DNA of 64,000 nt, from positions 744,001 through 808,000 of the forward strand of contig NZ_AEYF01000045.1 of NCBI RefSeq assembly GCF_000292525.1. Direction: 5' to 3'. Origin of the DNA: Rhizobium sp. CCGE 510 (GTDB taxonomy: Bacteria > Pseudomonadota > Alphaproteobacteria > Rhizobiales > Rhizobiaceae). The notes below the pieces were generated by a model, which was not told the origin of the DNA, did no database searches, and saw nothing but the letters and a program-made list of their open reading frames with translations. The position numbers and the translations under genes are program-made. This document shows positions 8,641 through 17,601 of the stretch, one piece after another; within the stretch, counting starts at the first letter, position 1, and each line of letters begins with the position of its first letter.

Positions 8641-9381
8641 TCAGTGAACGGCTTCGGTCTCGCCGCGCATCTTGCCCGTCAGGAAAAGCTCGCCGAGTTC
8701 GTCGTGGCTGATCTCACCCGGCAGGCCGTCCCAGATGACCTTGCCGAGCCTGAGGATCACGGCGCGTTCGGCGACCTCCATGGCCTTCTTGGTGTTCTGC
8801 TCGACAAGGAGAATGGTCTGCCCGGCGGCATGCAGGCGAAGCAGCTCGTTGAAGACGATGCCGATCGCCGCCGGTGAAAGGCCGACCGACGGCTCGTCGA
8901 CCAGCAGCACCTTCGGGCGCTGCAGAACGGCCATCGCCACTTCGAGCAGCTGCTGCTCGCCGCCCGACATATTGCCGGCCAGCGTCGAGCGCCGCGTCTT
9001 CAGGATCGGGAATAGATCGTAGACATAGTCCCGATCCGCCTTCACCCTGTCGTCGCGCAGCGTATAGGCCGCCATCTGCAGGTTTTCGTCCACCGTCATG
9101 ACCGGAAAATTGCAGCGACCCTGCGGCACGAAGGATATGCCTTCACCGAGAATCGCGCGCGAGTTGAAACCGGCGATATTCTTGCCCCGCCAGCCGATGC
9201 TCCCATCCTTGATGGTCGTCATGCCGTAGAGGGTCTTCAGGAGCGTGGATTTACCGGCTCCGTTCGGGCCCATCAACGCCACGAACTGGCCTGCAGGCAC
9301 GTCGAGATCGATGCCGTTCAGGATATCGAGGGAGCCGTAGCCGGCATGCAGGCTCTTGATCGAAAGGTTTGAATCAGCCAC
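8641..9381 (-). CDS. livF: Liv-type ABC transporter ATP-binding protein LivF
   Basis: This 246-residue ATPase has Walker A GPNGAGKST at about 38-46, the ABC signature MSGGEQQ at about 138 and Walker B VLLVDEPSVGLS at about 158. Its length and its C-terminal MEVAERAVILRLGKV pattern are those of LivF of branched-chain amino-acid/amide importers (HAAT family). It overlaps livG by 8 bases, so translation is coupled. With LivG it forms the cytoplasmic ATPase pair that drives uptake through LivH-LivM. The genetic context suggests the transported substrate is the compound degraded by the hyu enzymes rather than leucine. Confidence 0.93.
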   Translation of the reverse strand: MADSNLSIKSLHAGYGSLDILNGIDLDVPAGQFVALMGPNGAGKSTLLKTLYGMTTIKDGSIGWRGKNIAGFNSRAILGEGISFVPQGRCNFPVMTVDENLQMAAYTLRDDRVKADRDYVYDLFPILKTRRSTLAGNMSGGEQQLLEVAMAVLQRPKVLLVDEPSVGLSPAAIGIVFNELLRLHAAGQTILLVEQNTKKAMEVAERAVILRLGKVIWDGLPGEISHDELGELFLTGKMRGETEAVH

Positions 9382-10144
9382 CGAGATAGGCCTCCCTGAC
9401 CCGTTGGTCGTTGATGATTTCCTGCGGCAGGCCCTCGGCGAGCTTGCGCCCCTGGTCGAGCACGATCACCCGCCGGCAGATGCTGGTCACCACGTCGATA
9501 TTGTGTTCGATGATCAGGAAGCTGACGCCGAGCGACTTGTTGGCGTAGAGGATGGTCTCGACCACCCGCTCGATGATCTTCGGATTGATGCCCGCCATCG
9601 GCTCGTCGAGCAGGATCAGCTTCGGCTCGGGCATCAGCATCGAAGCAAACTGAATAAGCTTCTGCTGCCCGCCGGAAAGATTGCCGGCCGGCTGTTTGCG
9701 CACGTCCCACAATCCGGCCATCCGGATCAATTCCTGCGCCCGTTCGCGCAATCCCGACACTCGGCTGCGCGACAGCTTGCCGATCCCGAAGGTGGAGAAG
9801 AGCGACGGGAAGCTGAACATTTGCCCTGCTATGATCAGGTTTTCCTCGACGTCGAGTGATTTGAACACGACCGTCTTCTGGAAGGAGCGCAGCATGCGCC
9901 CCTCGCGGGCGATCCGGTTCAGCGTCCATCCGGTGATATCCTGGCCGTCGAGCCTCACCTTGCCGCGATCGGGTTTGCCGAGGCCGGTGCTGCAATCGAA
10001 GAAGGTCGATTTGCCCGAGCCGTTCGGCCCGATCAAGCCGGCGATCTCGCCTCGCTCAACATGAATGCTGACATCGTCGACCGCCTTCACCGCGCCGTAG
10101 GATTTCGTGAGATTGCTGATTTCGAGAATGGGAAGACCGGTCAT
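9374..10144 (-). CDS. livG: Liv-type ABC transporter ATP-binding protein LivG
   Basis: This 256-residue ATPase has Walker A GPNGSGKST at about 39-47, signature LSGGQQK at about 158 and Walker B LILLDEPMAGINP at about 178. The long insertion between Walker A and the signature (RSFQKTVVFKSLDVEENL, and the FSTFGIGKLSRSR region) is typical of LivG. It overlaps livM by 4 bases upstream and livF by 8 bases downstream. It is the partner ATPase of LivF. Confidence 0.93.
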   Translation of the reverse strand: MTGLPILEISNLTKSYGAVKAVDDVSIHVERGEIAGLIGPNGSGKSTFFDCSTGLGKPDRGKVRLDGQDITGWTLNRIAREGRMLRSFQKTVVFKSLDVEENLIIAGQMFSFPSLFSTFGIGKLSRSRVSGLRERAQELIRMAGLWDVRKQPAGNLSGGQQKLIQFASMLMPEPKLILLDEPMAGINPKIIERVVETILYANKSLGVSFLIIEHNIDVVTSICRRVIVLDQGRKLAEGLPQEIINDQRVREAYLGG

Positions 10145-11127
10145 TTCGTGCTCCCGATCGAATCCCAGAGGCGGTTGATGACCGGCGCAAAGCCTTTTTT
10201 GAACCAGAAGACCAGGACCAGCAGGCAGAGCCCGTAGGCGATCATCCGCAGTTCCGGCGTCACACGCAGGGCTTCCGTCAGACCGACGAACAGCAGGCTG
10301 CCGAAGACGACGCCCGAGATCGTCCCGGCGCCGCCACCGAGCACGATGATCAGCATCGTCGTCGAATAATACATCTGGAAGGTCAGCGGGCTGACCACCG
10401 TCAGGTAATGCGCGTAGAGACTGCCGCCGACGCCGGCGAAGACCGCGCTCAGCATGAAGACGATCAGCTTGTAGCGCCAGGTGGGGATGCCGACGGATTC
10501 GGCCAGCGTCTCATTCTCGCGGATGGCGATCATGTTGCGGCCGGCAGGCGAGCGGACGATCATCCAGACGGCGAGCGTTGCCAGAATTCCGACAGTCAAC
10601 GCCAGATAATAGAAGGCCGTCGTGCCCGATACGGTGAAGGACAGCGGCCCGAGCGCAAAATACGGCTTCGGTATGCTGGAAAGGCCCATATCGCCGCGGG
10701 TAAGCGAAATCCAGTTCTTGGCGATCGCCTGGCCGATGATCACGAAGCCGAGCGTACACATCACGAAGGATGTCGAGCGCAGCCGCAGCGCCGGGATGCC
10801 GAGAGGCAGGGCGATGGCGCCCGCCGCCAGCCCGGCGGCGGCGACATTGACGTAGAACGGCGTGCCGTAGGTGACGGCCAGTAGGCCCGAGGCATAGGCG
10901 CCGATGCCGAAAAATGCGGCCTGGGCAAGCGAGAGCAGGCCGGTATAGCCGACAAGAAGATTGAGGCCATGCGCCGGCAGCATAAAGATCAGCGCGATGA
11001 TCAACGCATGGACGACATAGGTGCTGGCGACGAAGGGGGCGGAGAGCGCGACCAACAGAAGCAGCAAACCGAGCGGCAGGCGAAGATCGCGGCGTTGCTG
11101 TGATTGCGAGACTTCAGTGAGAGACAT
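10141..11127 (-). CDS. livM: Liv-type ABC transporter permease LivM
   Basis: This 328-residue inner-membrane permease has roughly eight to ten hydrophobic segments. It carries the family stretches LLVGYTGLLSLAQAAFFGIGAYASG (about 58-82), with the LivHM signature, and ENETLAESVGIPTWRYKL, the cytoplasmic coupling loop, at about 200-217. It lies between livH (40-base gap) and livG (4-base overlap). LivM and LivH together form the channel for a Liv/HAAT importer. Confidence 0.92.
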   Translation of the reverse strand: MSLTEVSQSQQRRDLRLPLGLLLLLVALSAPFVASTYVVHALIIALIFMLPAHGLNLLVGYTGLLSLAQAAFFGIGAYASGLLAVTYGTPFYVNVAAAGLAAGAIALPLGIPALRLRSTSFVMCTLGFVIIGQAIAKNWISLTRGDMGLSSIPKPYFALGPLSFTVSGTTAFYYLALTVGILATLAVWMIVRSPAGRNMIAIRENETLAESVGIPTWRYKLIVFMLSAVFAGVGGSLYAHYLTVVSPLTFQMYYSTTMLIIVLGGGAGTISGVVFGSLLFVGLTEALRVTPELRMIAYGLCLLVLVFWFKKGFAPVINRLWDSIGSTK

Positions 11128-11167
11128 AGCAAGTCCTCAAATTCGAGAAAGGTTCGGCGGAGCGCGC

Positions 11168-12040
11168 TCAGAAGCGCGCCTGCGTCGAGAACAGCCCGTG
11201 CGGGCGCCACATCAGCATCAGGATCAGCGTGGCGAAGCCGACGGTGTCGCGGAATTGCAGTCCCACATAGGTCGCAACCAGGCTCTCGGCGATACCGAGG
11301 ATCATCGCCGCGAAGAAGGTGCCGCGCACATTGCCGAGGCCGCCCATAATGATGATCGGCAGGGTCTTGAAGGTGATCAGCTCACCCATGCCGCCATAGA
11401 CGCTGACATTGACCGGGGCCGTCAGCACTCCGGAGAGGGCGGCAAGTGCGGCGCCGAGAATGAACGTCCTGAGCACGACCTGTGGCACGTCGATGCCGAC
11501 CACCTCGCAGCATTCGACATTCTGCGAAACCGCCCGCATGGATTTGCCCATCCTGGTGTAGGTCACCATCATCTCAAGGCTGACGAACACGATCAGGCAG
11601 ACGATGAGTACGATGACGCGTTGCTCGGCCAGGCTGAATCCGAGGATCGACACGGGCTCGATATAGCCGCCCGAGAAGAACTTGTAGCCGCCGCCGAAGA
11701 CAAGGATGACGGTGTTCTGCAGAACGAGCGCGATGCCGAGCGTGGCGAGCACCCCGGATTCCGCCGGGGCCCCGACCATGCGCTGCATCACGAATTTGCC
11801 GACCACATAGGCGATGACGATCGTCGACAGCACGCCGACCACGATCGAGGCTTCATAGGACAGGCCGAGGTAGTCGATGGCAAACCATGCACCGAACGTC
11901 CCCAGCATGTAATATTCGCCATGGGCGAAATTGATGGCCCGCAGCACCCCGAATATCATAGTCATGCCGACCGCAACGATGGCGTAGACGGAGCCTGTCA
12001 CGATGCCATTGATGATCTGCTCAAGGATTGTTGAGAACAT
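11168..12040 (-). CDS. livH: Liv-type ABC transporter permease LivH
   Basis: This 290-residue permease starts with the typical LivH N-terminus (LEQIINGIVTGSVYAIVAVGMTMIFGVLRAINFAHGEYYMLG, shown here in shortened reading: INGIVTGSVYAI and NFAHGEYYMLG near residues 8-50). It has about eight membrane segments and the coupling loop TRMGKSMRAVSQNVE near 170. It lies 21 bases after the SBP gene and 40 bases before livM. Confidence 0.92.
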   Translation of the reverse strand: MFSTILEQIINGIVTGSVYAIVAVGMTMIFGVLRAINFAHGEYYMLGTFGAWFAIDYLGLSYEASIVVGVLSTIVIAYVVGKFVMQRMVGAPAESGVLATLGIALVLQNTVILVFGGGYKFFSGGYIEPVSILGFSLAEQRVIVLIVCLIVFVSLEMMVTYTRMGKSMRAVSQNVECCEVVGIDVPQVVLRTFILGAALAALSGVLTAPVNVSVYGGMGELITFKTLPIIIMGGLGNVRGTFFAAMILGIAESLVATYVGLQFRDTVGFATLILMLMWRPHGLFSTQARF

Positions 12041-12061
12041 GGTCGTATCCCCGACGATGGA

Positions 12062-13255
12062 TCAGTTCGCAGGATACTGGATATCCGCCGCGTAGGCACC
12101 CTTGATGCTCGGCTTGCCATCCTCGATCTGCAGCAGGATCATCGGCAGGCGGGCCTGATTGTGATCGTCGAAGGTCACCTCTCCGACGGCACTCCTGTAT
12201 TTGATCTTCGAGAGCGCATCGCGCACCTTGGCCTGGTCGGGGCTGCCAGCCTCCTTAATCGCTTGAGCGAGAAGGTGAACCGTGTCCCAATGGACATAGG
12301 CGTGGTTGTTTGGAGCCTCGTTATAGGTCGCCGTGAACTTCTCCACGAAAGCTTTGCTCTCCGGGGAGTCGAAGGCCGGCAGCCATGCCGCGGCTTCGAC
12401 CGCGCCCTCAAGGACTTTCGGCGCTGACTTTATGGTCTTTTCGGTGTTGAACTCGCCATTGCCGACCAGGGTCAACTTGCCGGCAAGGCCGAGTTCGAGC
12501 ATCTGGCGCGCGATGATCGGCGTGGTATCGGCAAGGCCGTACATGATGATCGCCTGAGCGCCACTGTCGCGGATCTTTGCGAGAACGCTGCGGAAGTCGA
12601 CTTCGCCTTCCTTGTAATAGTCCTCGCTGACGATCTCTCCCTTGAAGTCGGGCAGATATTTCTTGGTGAAGGTAATCGCCGAACGGCCGTAGTCGCTGTC
12701 GACCGAGAGAACCGCGAACTTGGTGAAGCCGCGCTGCTCGGCAGCATATTTCGCCACGATCAGCGCCCGGTTCTCGTCTGTGGGATAATTGCGGAAGGTC
12801 CACTTGAAGCCGCCGACACCGGCGCCGTAAGTGATCTTCGGATTGGACGAAGCAGCATTTAGGAGAAGCACGCCCGCATCTTCGGCAACTGGCTGCATCG
12901 CCAGAGTGACCGAGCTCGAAACATCGCCGATGATGTAGTTGACCTTATCCTGGTCAATCAGGCGCCGAGTTGCCGAAACGCCTTCGACCGGCGTTCCTTG
13001 GCTGTCGGCGGAAAAGATTTCGATCTTGCGGCCGTCAATGCCGCCGGCATCGTTGATTTCCTTGACGGCAAGTTCGGCACCATGCAGCGAAAACGCACCG
13101 TAACGGGCATTCGGCCCGCTCATCGGCGATACGAGGCCAAGCCTAATCTTTTCATCCGCGGCGAGAGCGTGTTGCGAAACACCCGTCATGAGCGCGGTCA
13201 AGGAAAGGATTGCCGTGGAAATGCAAAATGCCCGGCGCGTCATAGTCTTGTTCAT
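12062..13255 (-). CDS. Liv-type ABC transporter substrate-binding protein
   Basis: This 397-residue periplasmic binding protein is of the Leu/Ile/Val-like (peripla_BP_6) family. An N-terminal signal with TRRAF ends near ALAADEKI (about residue 31). The mature start IRLGLVSPMSGPNARYG and the segment LLLNAASSNPKITY (about 130-145) fit LivJ/AmiC-like receptors. I start at MNKTMTRRAF, which gives a normal signal peptide. Open sequence upstream does not look coding. It is the first gene of the SBP-livHMGF-aat-lysR unit. A near copy of the hyuA operator stands about 155 bases upstream (13410-13430), implying joint control. The ligand is unknown, and the hyu context suggests a cyclic amide or amino-acid derivative. 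Confidence 0.92.
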   Translation of the reverse strand: MNKTMTRRAFCISTAILSLTALMTGVSQHALAADEKIRLGLVSPMSGPNARYGAFSLHGAELAVKEINDAGGIDGRKIEIFSADSQGTPVEGVSATRRLIDQDKVNYIIGDVSSSVTLAMQPVAEDAGVLLLNAASSNPKITYGAGVGGFKWTFRNYPTDENRALIVAKYAAEQRGFTKFAVLSVDSDYGRSAITFTKKYLPDFKGEIVSEDYYKEGEVDFRSVLAKIRDSGAQAIIMYGLADTTPIIARQMLELGLAGKLTLVGNGEFNTEKTIKSAPKVLEGAVEAAAWLPAFDSPESKAFVEKFTATYNEAPNNHAYVHWDTVHLLAQAIKEAGSPDQAKVRDALSKIKYRSAVGEVTFDDHNQARLPMILLQIEDGKPSIKGAYAADIQYPAN

Positions 13256-13409
13256 GGTTCCCACTCCGTTTGTTGGACACGTCTGATCGGCCCCTGCCGT
13301 CGTGTGCTCAAATGCCGCTTTGCCGCGGTTCTTGTTGCGCCAGTCTTCTGCTGACGCTGTCACAGTAGGTTCATCCCTTGGCGCGTGGCCAACACAACTC
13401 GCTTCTGCC

Positions 13410-13430
13410 GCCATAGCGAATCTTTATAGC
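13410..13430 (-). promoter_or_regulatory. candidate LysR operator upstream of Liv SBP gene (ATA-N9-TAT)
   Basis: The sequence GCCATA-N9-TATAGC has the same ATA-N9-TAT core, preceded by TCTGCC and GGCCAACACA in the same order as at 6319-6362. The similar block spans 13387-13430, about 155 bases before the SBP start. Shared flanks beyond the dyad suggest a whole promoter module is conserved. Binding by the linked LysR protein is inferred. Confidence 0.58.
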
Positions 13431-13866
13431 GAGGAAGGTTTCGGAAAGTTGACGATAGCCGCTGACAAGCAGCGTTCCGACGTCGCTGAGAGCCGGCGCC
13501 CATTGGAAGCCCACACCAGGAAGACACAGAAGTCGATCCAGACTTAGCAGGATCGTCCTACTATCAAAATGGACCGTACGCGCCCGGCGCCAAGGCGGAA
13601 ATCCCCGCGCTGCCAATGGCGTAGGTCGACGTCATTCACGCAAGGTTTGCAGCTTGCCGCTCGTTCACGTCTTCAATGGCGAGATCGTCGGCGTGAGAGC
13701 GTATGCAGATCCCGTCAACGAGCGGAGCCAATGCCTTCCGCGTTCATGCAGCCATTTGCATTCATTGTTTCGTTGTTCTGGCGGACAGGAGACGCTCATG
13801 TCTCCAGATCCGATGGCTAAAGGGGATACGGCGGGTTTTATTGCCGATCGACCGGAGCGCAAGAAG
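13431..13866. other. intergenic region with no convincing gene
   Basis: Apart from the operator just before it, this stretch shows only short open frames with no recognisable protein. One plus-strand frame near 13654-13720 faintly resembles the C-terminal strands of a SnoaL-like protein, but its frame is broken, so I do not call it. Confidence 0.4.
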
Positions 13867-14046
13867 TCATGACTGATTATGCAGCTCAACGTTTAATCTG
13901 TCGAGCTCGTCCAATACTTTTTGGATCCGGGCACGCGCCTGCAGCATTTTATCCAGATTGTCAGGCGCTTCGCCTGCGACCTTCAAGTCGTAAACGTCGA
14001 TCGAGGCGTTGGAGACTGGATTTGGGAACGGTATGATTTCAGCCAT
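13867..14046 (-). CDS. small hypothetical protein, coiled-coil-like
   Basis: A 59-residue open frame starts at MAEIIPFPNP (a start two codons upstream at 14052 is also possible). The N-terminal IIPFPNPV is followed by an acidic segment and a helix-rich C-terminus (NLDKMLQARARIQKVLDELD) with heptad-like leucines. A weak purine-rich ribosome site (AAAGAA) precedes the start. It stands alone between the Liv SBP gene and the DoxX relic. I do not recognise a function. Confidence 0.45.
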   Translation of the reverse strand: MAEIIPFPNPVSNASIDVYDLKVAGEAPDNLDKMLQARARIQKVLDELDRLNVELHNQS

Positions 14047-14052
14047 GAGCAT

Positions 14053-14399
14053 TCTTTATTTGTTGTGTTATGGGAGGACAGGAAACCTTTTTTCATCTCG
14101 ACGGGTTGCTTTGTCCGTATGGCACTAAACAACTCCTCATCCTTAACAAAATCCTACTTCGGCGCGCGGGGCGGCGGACTTTGCGGCTTTGCCGCGCCAA
14201 ATGGACAGAGATGCGAAAAACGGATACGGCAACCCCGAATTTAAAACATCGCCCTTTGCCGGCGATTTTTATGACTAAAAATTGAATATTATTTCTGAAC
14301 ACGCTTAGATCGAAAGCCAAAACCAAGGAGAACGCCGGTTCTCCTATCGCTCGGCACGCTCGGGCCGATGATGGTGTCGGCGTTTGCTCCAAGTTGGAG
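14053..14399. other. intergenic region, no gene seen
   Basis: This lower-GC stretch lies between the small hypothetical gene and the DoxX relic. Several short frames cross it on both strands, but none has a ribosome site or recognisable protein pattern. It may hold the promoter of the small gene at its left edge. Confidence 0.4.
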
Positions 14400-14694
14400 C
14401 GTAGTTCCCGATCCGTCATTGGCGCGGCATATTGGCATCCTCTTGCTGCGGCCCCACAGGATGACATTGATACGCAGCCGGATCCCGAGTCAGGGCCGGC
14501 AGCAGCGCGCCCACCCGGCTGGCGAAATCGATGATACCCACAAGGCGCAGAAACCACGCGGGGAGCGTCGCCGAGCCATACCCACTTTGCCACCAGTTGG
14601 CCGATCGGCATAAAAACCTCATGCAGCCGAACAGCGTGAAGGCAATTAAAGAAGCACCTGGGCGACCTATCCGATGCGTATTCTTAAGACGCAA
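14400..14694 (-). pseudogene. DoxX-like membrane protein relic
   Basis: A minus-strand frame at 14416-14694 reads FTLFGCMRFL, then a Trp/Gly stretch, then LPAWFLRLVGIIDFA and VGALLPALTR. This order matches the first two helices of DoxX-like membrane proteins (pattern LPxWFLRLVGxIDLxxGxGxLLPALTR). After ALTR the family continues with an alanine-rich helix, but here the frame goes to a short unrelated tail. An alanine/cysteine-rich stretch (GAAARGCQYAA) appears in another frame at the right place, so at least one indel has broken it. No good start is visible. The assignment is by pattern only. Confidence 0.4.
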
Positions 14695-14724
14695 TTCACT
14701 CGCAACGGCTCTCTTAGATTGAGA

Positions 14725-16851
14725 TTACCGACCCAGAGAATGCAGCCATACAGCGATGATTTCTGCTTTTGGCACAGCTTTGCTGTAAAGAAACCCCTGC
14801 GCCGAGCCGCATCCATTTGCAGCAAGGAAGGCTGCCTGCTCGGCAGTTTCAACGCCTTCCGCCACTACGTTCTGTCCGAGACAACGCGCGATGGAGAGGA
14901 TCGCCTTCACGAGCTCCTCGTTCCGTCTGTCGACGCTGTTGATGAACGACCGGTCGATCTTCAGCGTGTCGATCGGAAAGCGCGCCAGATAGTTCAACGC
15001 CGAATAACCGGTGCCGAAATCGTCGATGGCGATCGAGAATCCCATGCTTCGAAGTTCGGAGAGCATCTCCAGCGTTTCATCCTTCTGATCCAGAAGAAGG
15101 CTCTCCGTTATTTCGATTTCCACCCATTCCGCGCGGCAGCCGGTCTCGTCGAGAATCTCTGCGATCGACTTTACCAATCCGGCGGATTGGAATTGCTTGA
15201 CCGACAGGTTGACCGCCACCTTGTGCGGTGACTCGCTGTCGGCATTGAATTCGGCCGCTGTCTGGCACGCCTCGCGCAGCACCCATCGACCGAGTTCCAC
15301 GATCAGCCCGGTGTCTTCAGCAATCGGAATGAAACGGGCGGGAGGGATCATGCCCATTTCGGGATGGTGCCATCTCAACAAGGCTTCGCAGCCGACCATT
15401 GCGCCGCTGGTGAGAAGCACTTTCGGCTGGTAGTGCAGTTCCAGTTCGCCGCGCTCGATTGCCCGGCGCAATTCCGATTCCAGCCGCATCCGCTCTTCGG
15501 CGCTCGCCGTCAGATCTTTTGAGTAGAAGCGAAAACTGTTTCGCCCCGACCGTTTGGCGAGGTACATCGCCGAGTCGGCGTATTTCACGAGGTCGTTGGC
15601 ATCGGCGCTGTCATCGGGATAGAGCGCGATGCCGACGCTGCATGAAATGAAGACTTCCTGGCCATCCAGCAAGAAGCGTTCTCGGAACTTTTCGAGGATA
15701 TTATTGGCAATCCGGCCAAGACCGTCGCCTTGGCTGATATCCGGCAACAGGATCGCGAATTCGTCGCCGCCCAGGCGGGCGACGGTGTCGTAGTCTCGAA
15801 CGCTGGCATTGAGGCGGGCCGCCGCCTGACAGAGCAATTCATCGCCGACGGGATGGCCCATCGTATCGTTGACCACCTTGAAATGATCGATGTCGATCAA
15901 CATCACGCCGGCCCGCTGACCGCGGGAAACGGCTGAAGTAATCATCTGCCGAAGCCGATCATTGAACAGCGATCGGTTCGGCAGCGAGGTCAAAGGATCG
16001 TAAAAGGCCATCTGATGGATTTTCTGACGCGAGGCGTTCAACTCGGTAACGTCGCGCGACACGCCCAGAACCCCGGCAACTTCTCCCCCGGGGGCCAATA
16101 CCGGAACCTTGCGTGTTTCAAGAAGAACAGATTGACCACTCTCCCGGGAGATGACCCATTCCTCGCTGACGAGGATACCACCAGCCTCAATCGCCGCTTT
16201 GTCCGACTCTCGGAAGGTCTGAGCCCTTTCTGTCTCGAACAGGTCGAAATCCGTCTTTCCGACAACGTCGGATTCCGCCTTCCCGGTCAGTCGCTCGAAG
16301 GCGTGGTTGCACAAGAGATAGACGCCATCCGTGTCCTTCACCCAGACCATATCGGGCATGGTCTGAAGCACGCTGAGAAGCTGCATCCGTACGGAGTTGA
16401 TGGCTTCTTCCGCCTGTTTGCGCTCGGTAATGTCGCGCGAAAGCGCAAGCAGTGTGGTAGTCGGATCATCGCCCGGTCGTTTCGCTACGGAGAGTTCGAA
16501 CCACCGCGTCTCGCCGTTCGGCAGGGAGATGCAAATGCATCGGCCATAGGCAACGCCCTCTTTGCCGGCCTCGCGCAGAGCCTCCATCGCGATAGCCGCC
16601 TGATCGGGTGCAAGGACGTCATTGACCGTCCTGCCGAGCAGCATCTCCTTCTGCTGAGCCAGCAGTTGTGGATTTCGCGTCCAGACTTGAAGATAACGGC
16701 CATCCTCGTCCATCTCAAAGAGAACATCCGGAATTGCGGTGATGATCCCCTCTGCAAATTCAAGCGCCTTCTTGAGTTCCCGCTCCGCTTGCCTGTGTTC
16801 GGCAATGTCGACGATAAGGGCCGGTTGCGGAAACGATTGCGACGACGTCAT
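14725..16851 (-). CDS. PAS-PAS-GGDEF-EAL cyclic-di-GMP enzyme
   Basis: This 708-residue soluble protein starts at MTSSQSF, where GAGGAG stands 7 bases before the ATG. Longer starts lack such a site. Two PAS domains occupy about 35-145 and 150-270, each closed by SRDITE/SRDVTE. The GGDEF domain (about 280-435) has an intact GGDEF at 361-365 (RLGGDEF). The EAL domain (about 455-700) keeps EALLRW at 489-494, EITESLLL, DDFGTGYSALNYL and LKIDRSF. Both active sites look complete, so it may make and break c-di-GMP. There is no membrane segment, so it senses through PAS in the cytoplasm. It is divergent from the second GGDEF-EAL gene across 750 bases. Confidence 0.93.
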   Translation of the reverse strand: MTSSQSFPQPALIVDIAEHRQAERELKKALEFAEGIITAIPDVLFEMDEDGRYLQVWTRNPQLLAQQKEMLLGRTVNDVLAPDQAAIAMEALREAGKEGVAYGRCICISLPNGETRWFELSVAKRPGDDPTTTLLALSRDITERKQAEEAINSVRMQLLSVLQTMPDMVWVKDTDGVYLLCNHAFERLTGKAESDVVGKTDFDLFETERAQTFRESDKAAIEAGGILVSEEWVISRESGQSVLLETRKVPVLAPGGEVAGVLGVSRDVTELNASRQKIHQMAFYDPLTSLPNRSLFNDRLRQMITSAVSRGQRAGVMLIDIDHFKVVNDTMGHPVGDELLCQAAARLNASVRDYDTVARLGGDEFAILLPDISQGDGLGRIANNILEKFRERFLLDGQEVFISCSVGIALYPDDSADANDLVKYADSAMYLAKRSGRNSFRFYSKDLTASAEERMRLESELRRAIERGELELHYQPKVLLTSGAMVGCEALLRWHHPEMGMIPPARFIPIAEDTGLIVELGRWVLREACQTAAEFNADSESPHKVAVNLSVKQFQSAGLVKSIAEILDETGCRAEWVEIEITESLLLDQKDETLEMLSELRSMGFSIAIDDFGTGYSALNYLARFPIDTLKIDRSFINSVDRRNEELVKAILSIARCLGQNVVAEGVETAEQAAFLAANGCGSAQGFLYSKAVPKAEIIAVWLHSLGR

Positions 16852-17601
16852 GATGGATCTCCTCACCATGGGCACAACCGGATGCATCATTCATCCAATC
16901 GACAATTTTCTAGGAAAGGCCGCCCAAGTCATTTGAAGCGAAACGATGGTGGAGGATGTAGTCGCAACGGCACCGGTCCGCTGCAATCGAGTATGTCGGC
17001 TCAGTCTTGGATTCTGCGGGTAAAAACTTAAGAGATCGCTGCAGTTCCGGTCTACAATGACTTTCAACGCGCGATACGGATCAGAGTGCGTAATGTGGAT
17101 AGTCCTGACCCTCGCGCAGTGCCCAACTTTGCCTTCCTCATCGCTTTACCAGCGTTACGCGATGTCGAAATCGGGCGCTCTGATGAGGGCTTAGGCACCA
17201 GAGCGGAAAGCAGCGCGCCTTTATCCGAAATCCGAATCCGCTGGCCACATCACGACATTTTCATACCAGGCTTCCTGCAAGGAACTGGTTTTGTTTCATT
17301 TTTACAAAAGCGTTTACGCTTATTAAACGAAACCATCGACAATTTGGGTTATCGAATGAGGTGCTGCTTACCTCTCCTTCAGTTGCCGGCTCGCTGAAAG
17401 AACCCCACGGCAGCGTTGCTAGCTGACGCTGCTCGCGAGGGCGGTTTCGTGAATCTTCTGTTTCCCGGCGCCAATGCTCGACGCGCCGGAGTCCGGCCAT
17501 GATGGCTGATTTCTCGGTAAGCGTAGTGAAGTAGCTGTCGACACGTCGGAGTCGACCGGCTTGTGTTTTCGTGATGGAGCGGGATTGGTGGGGGTTCGGA
17601 C
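16852..17601. other. 750-base intergenic region between divergent GGDEF-EAL genes
   Basis: I found no convincing gene. It contains an AT-rich nested inverted repeat at 17287-17334 (listed separately) and the G-rich ribosome site of the plus-strand gene at its right end. Short open frames here have no family pattern. Confidence 0.45.
17287..17334. repeat. nested AT-rich inverted repeat
   Basis: Outer arms are GGTTTTGTTT (17287-17296) and AAACGAAACC (17325-17334), 9 of 10 paired. An inner hairpin is AAGCG-TTTA-CGCTT (17308-17321). It lies about 270 bases before the plus-strand GGDEF-EAL start. It may be an operator or a cruciform-prone site. No direct evidence of function. Confidence 0.4.

Noticed and set aside
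13654..13872. Possible SnoaL-like C-terminal fragment (HVFNGEIVGVRAYADP)
   Set aside because: Only about 15 residues are suggestive and the upstream frame does not continue the fold; too weak to call.
14093..14611. 172-codon minus-strand open frame
   Set aside because: No ribosome site, no family pattern; part of it overlaps the DoxX relic in another frame.
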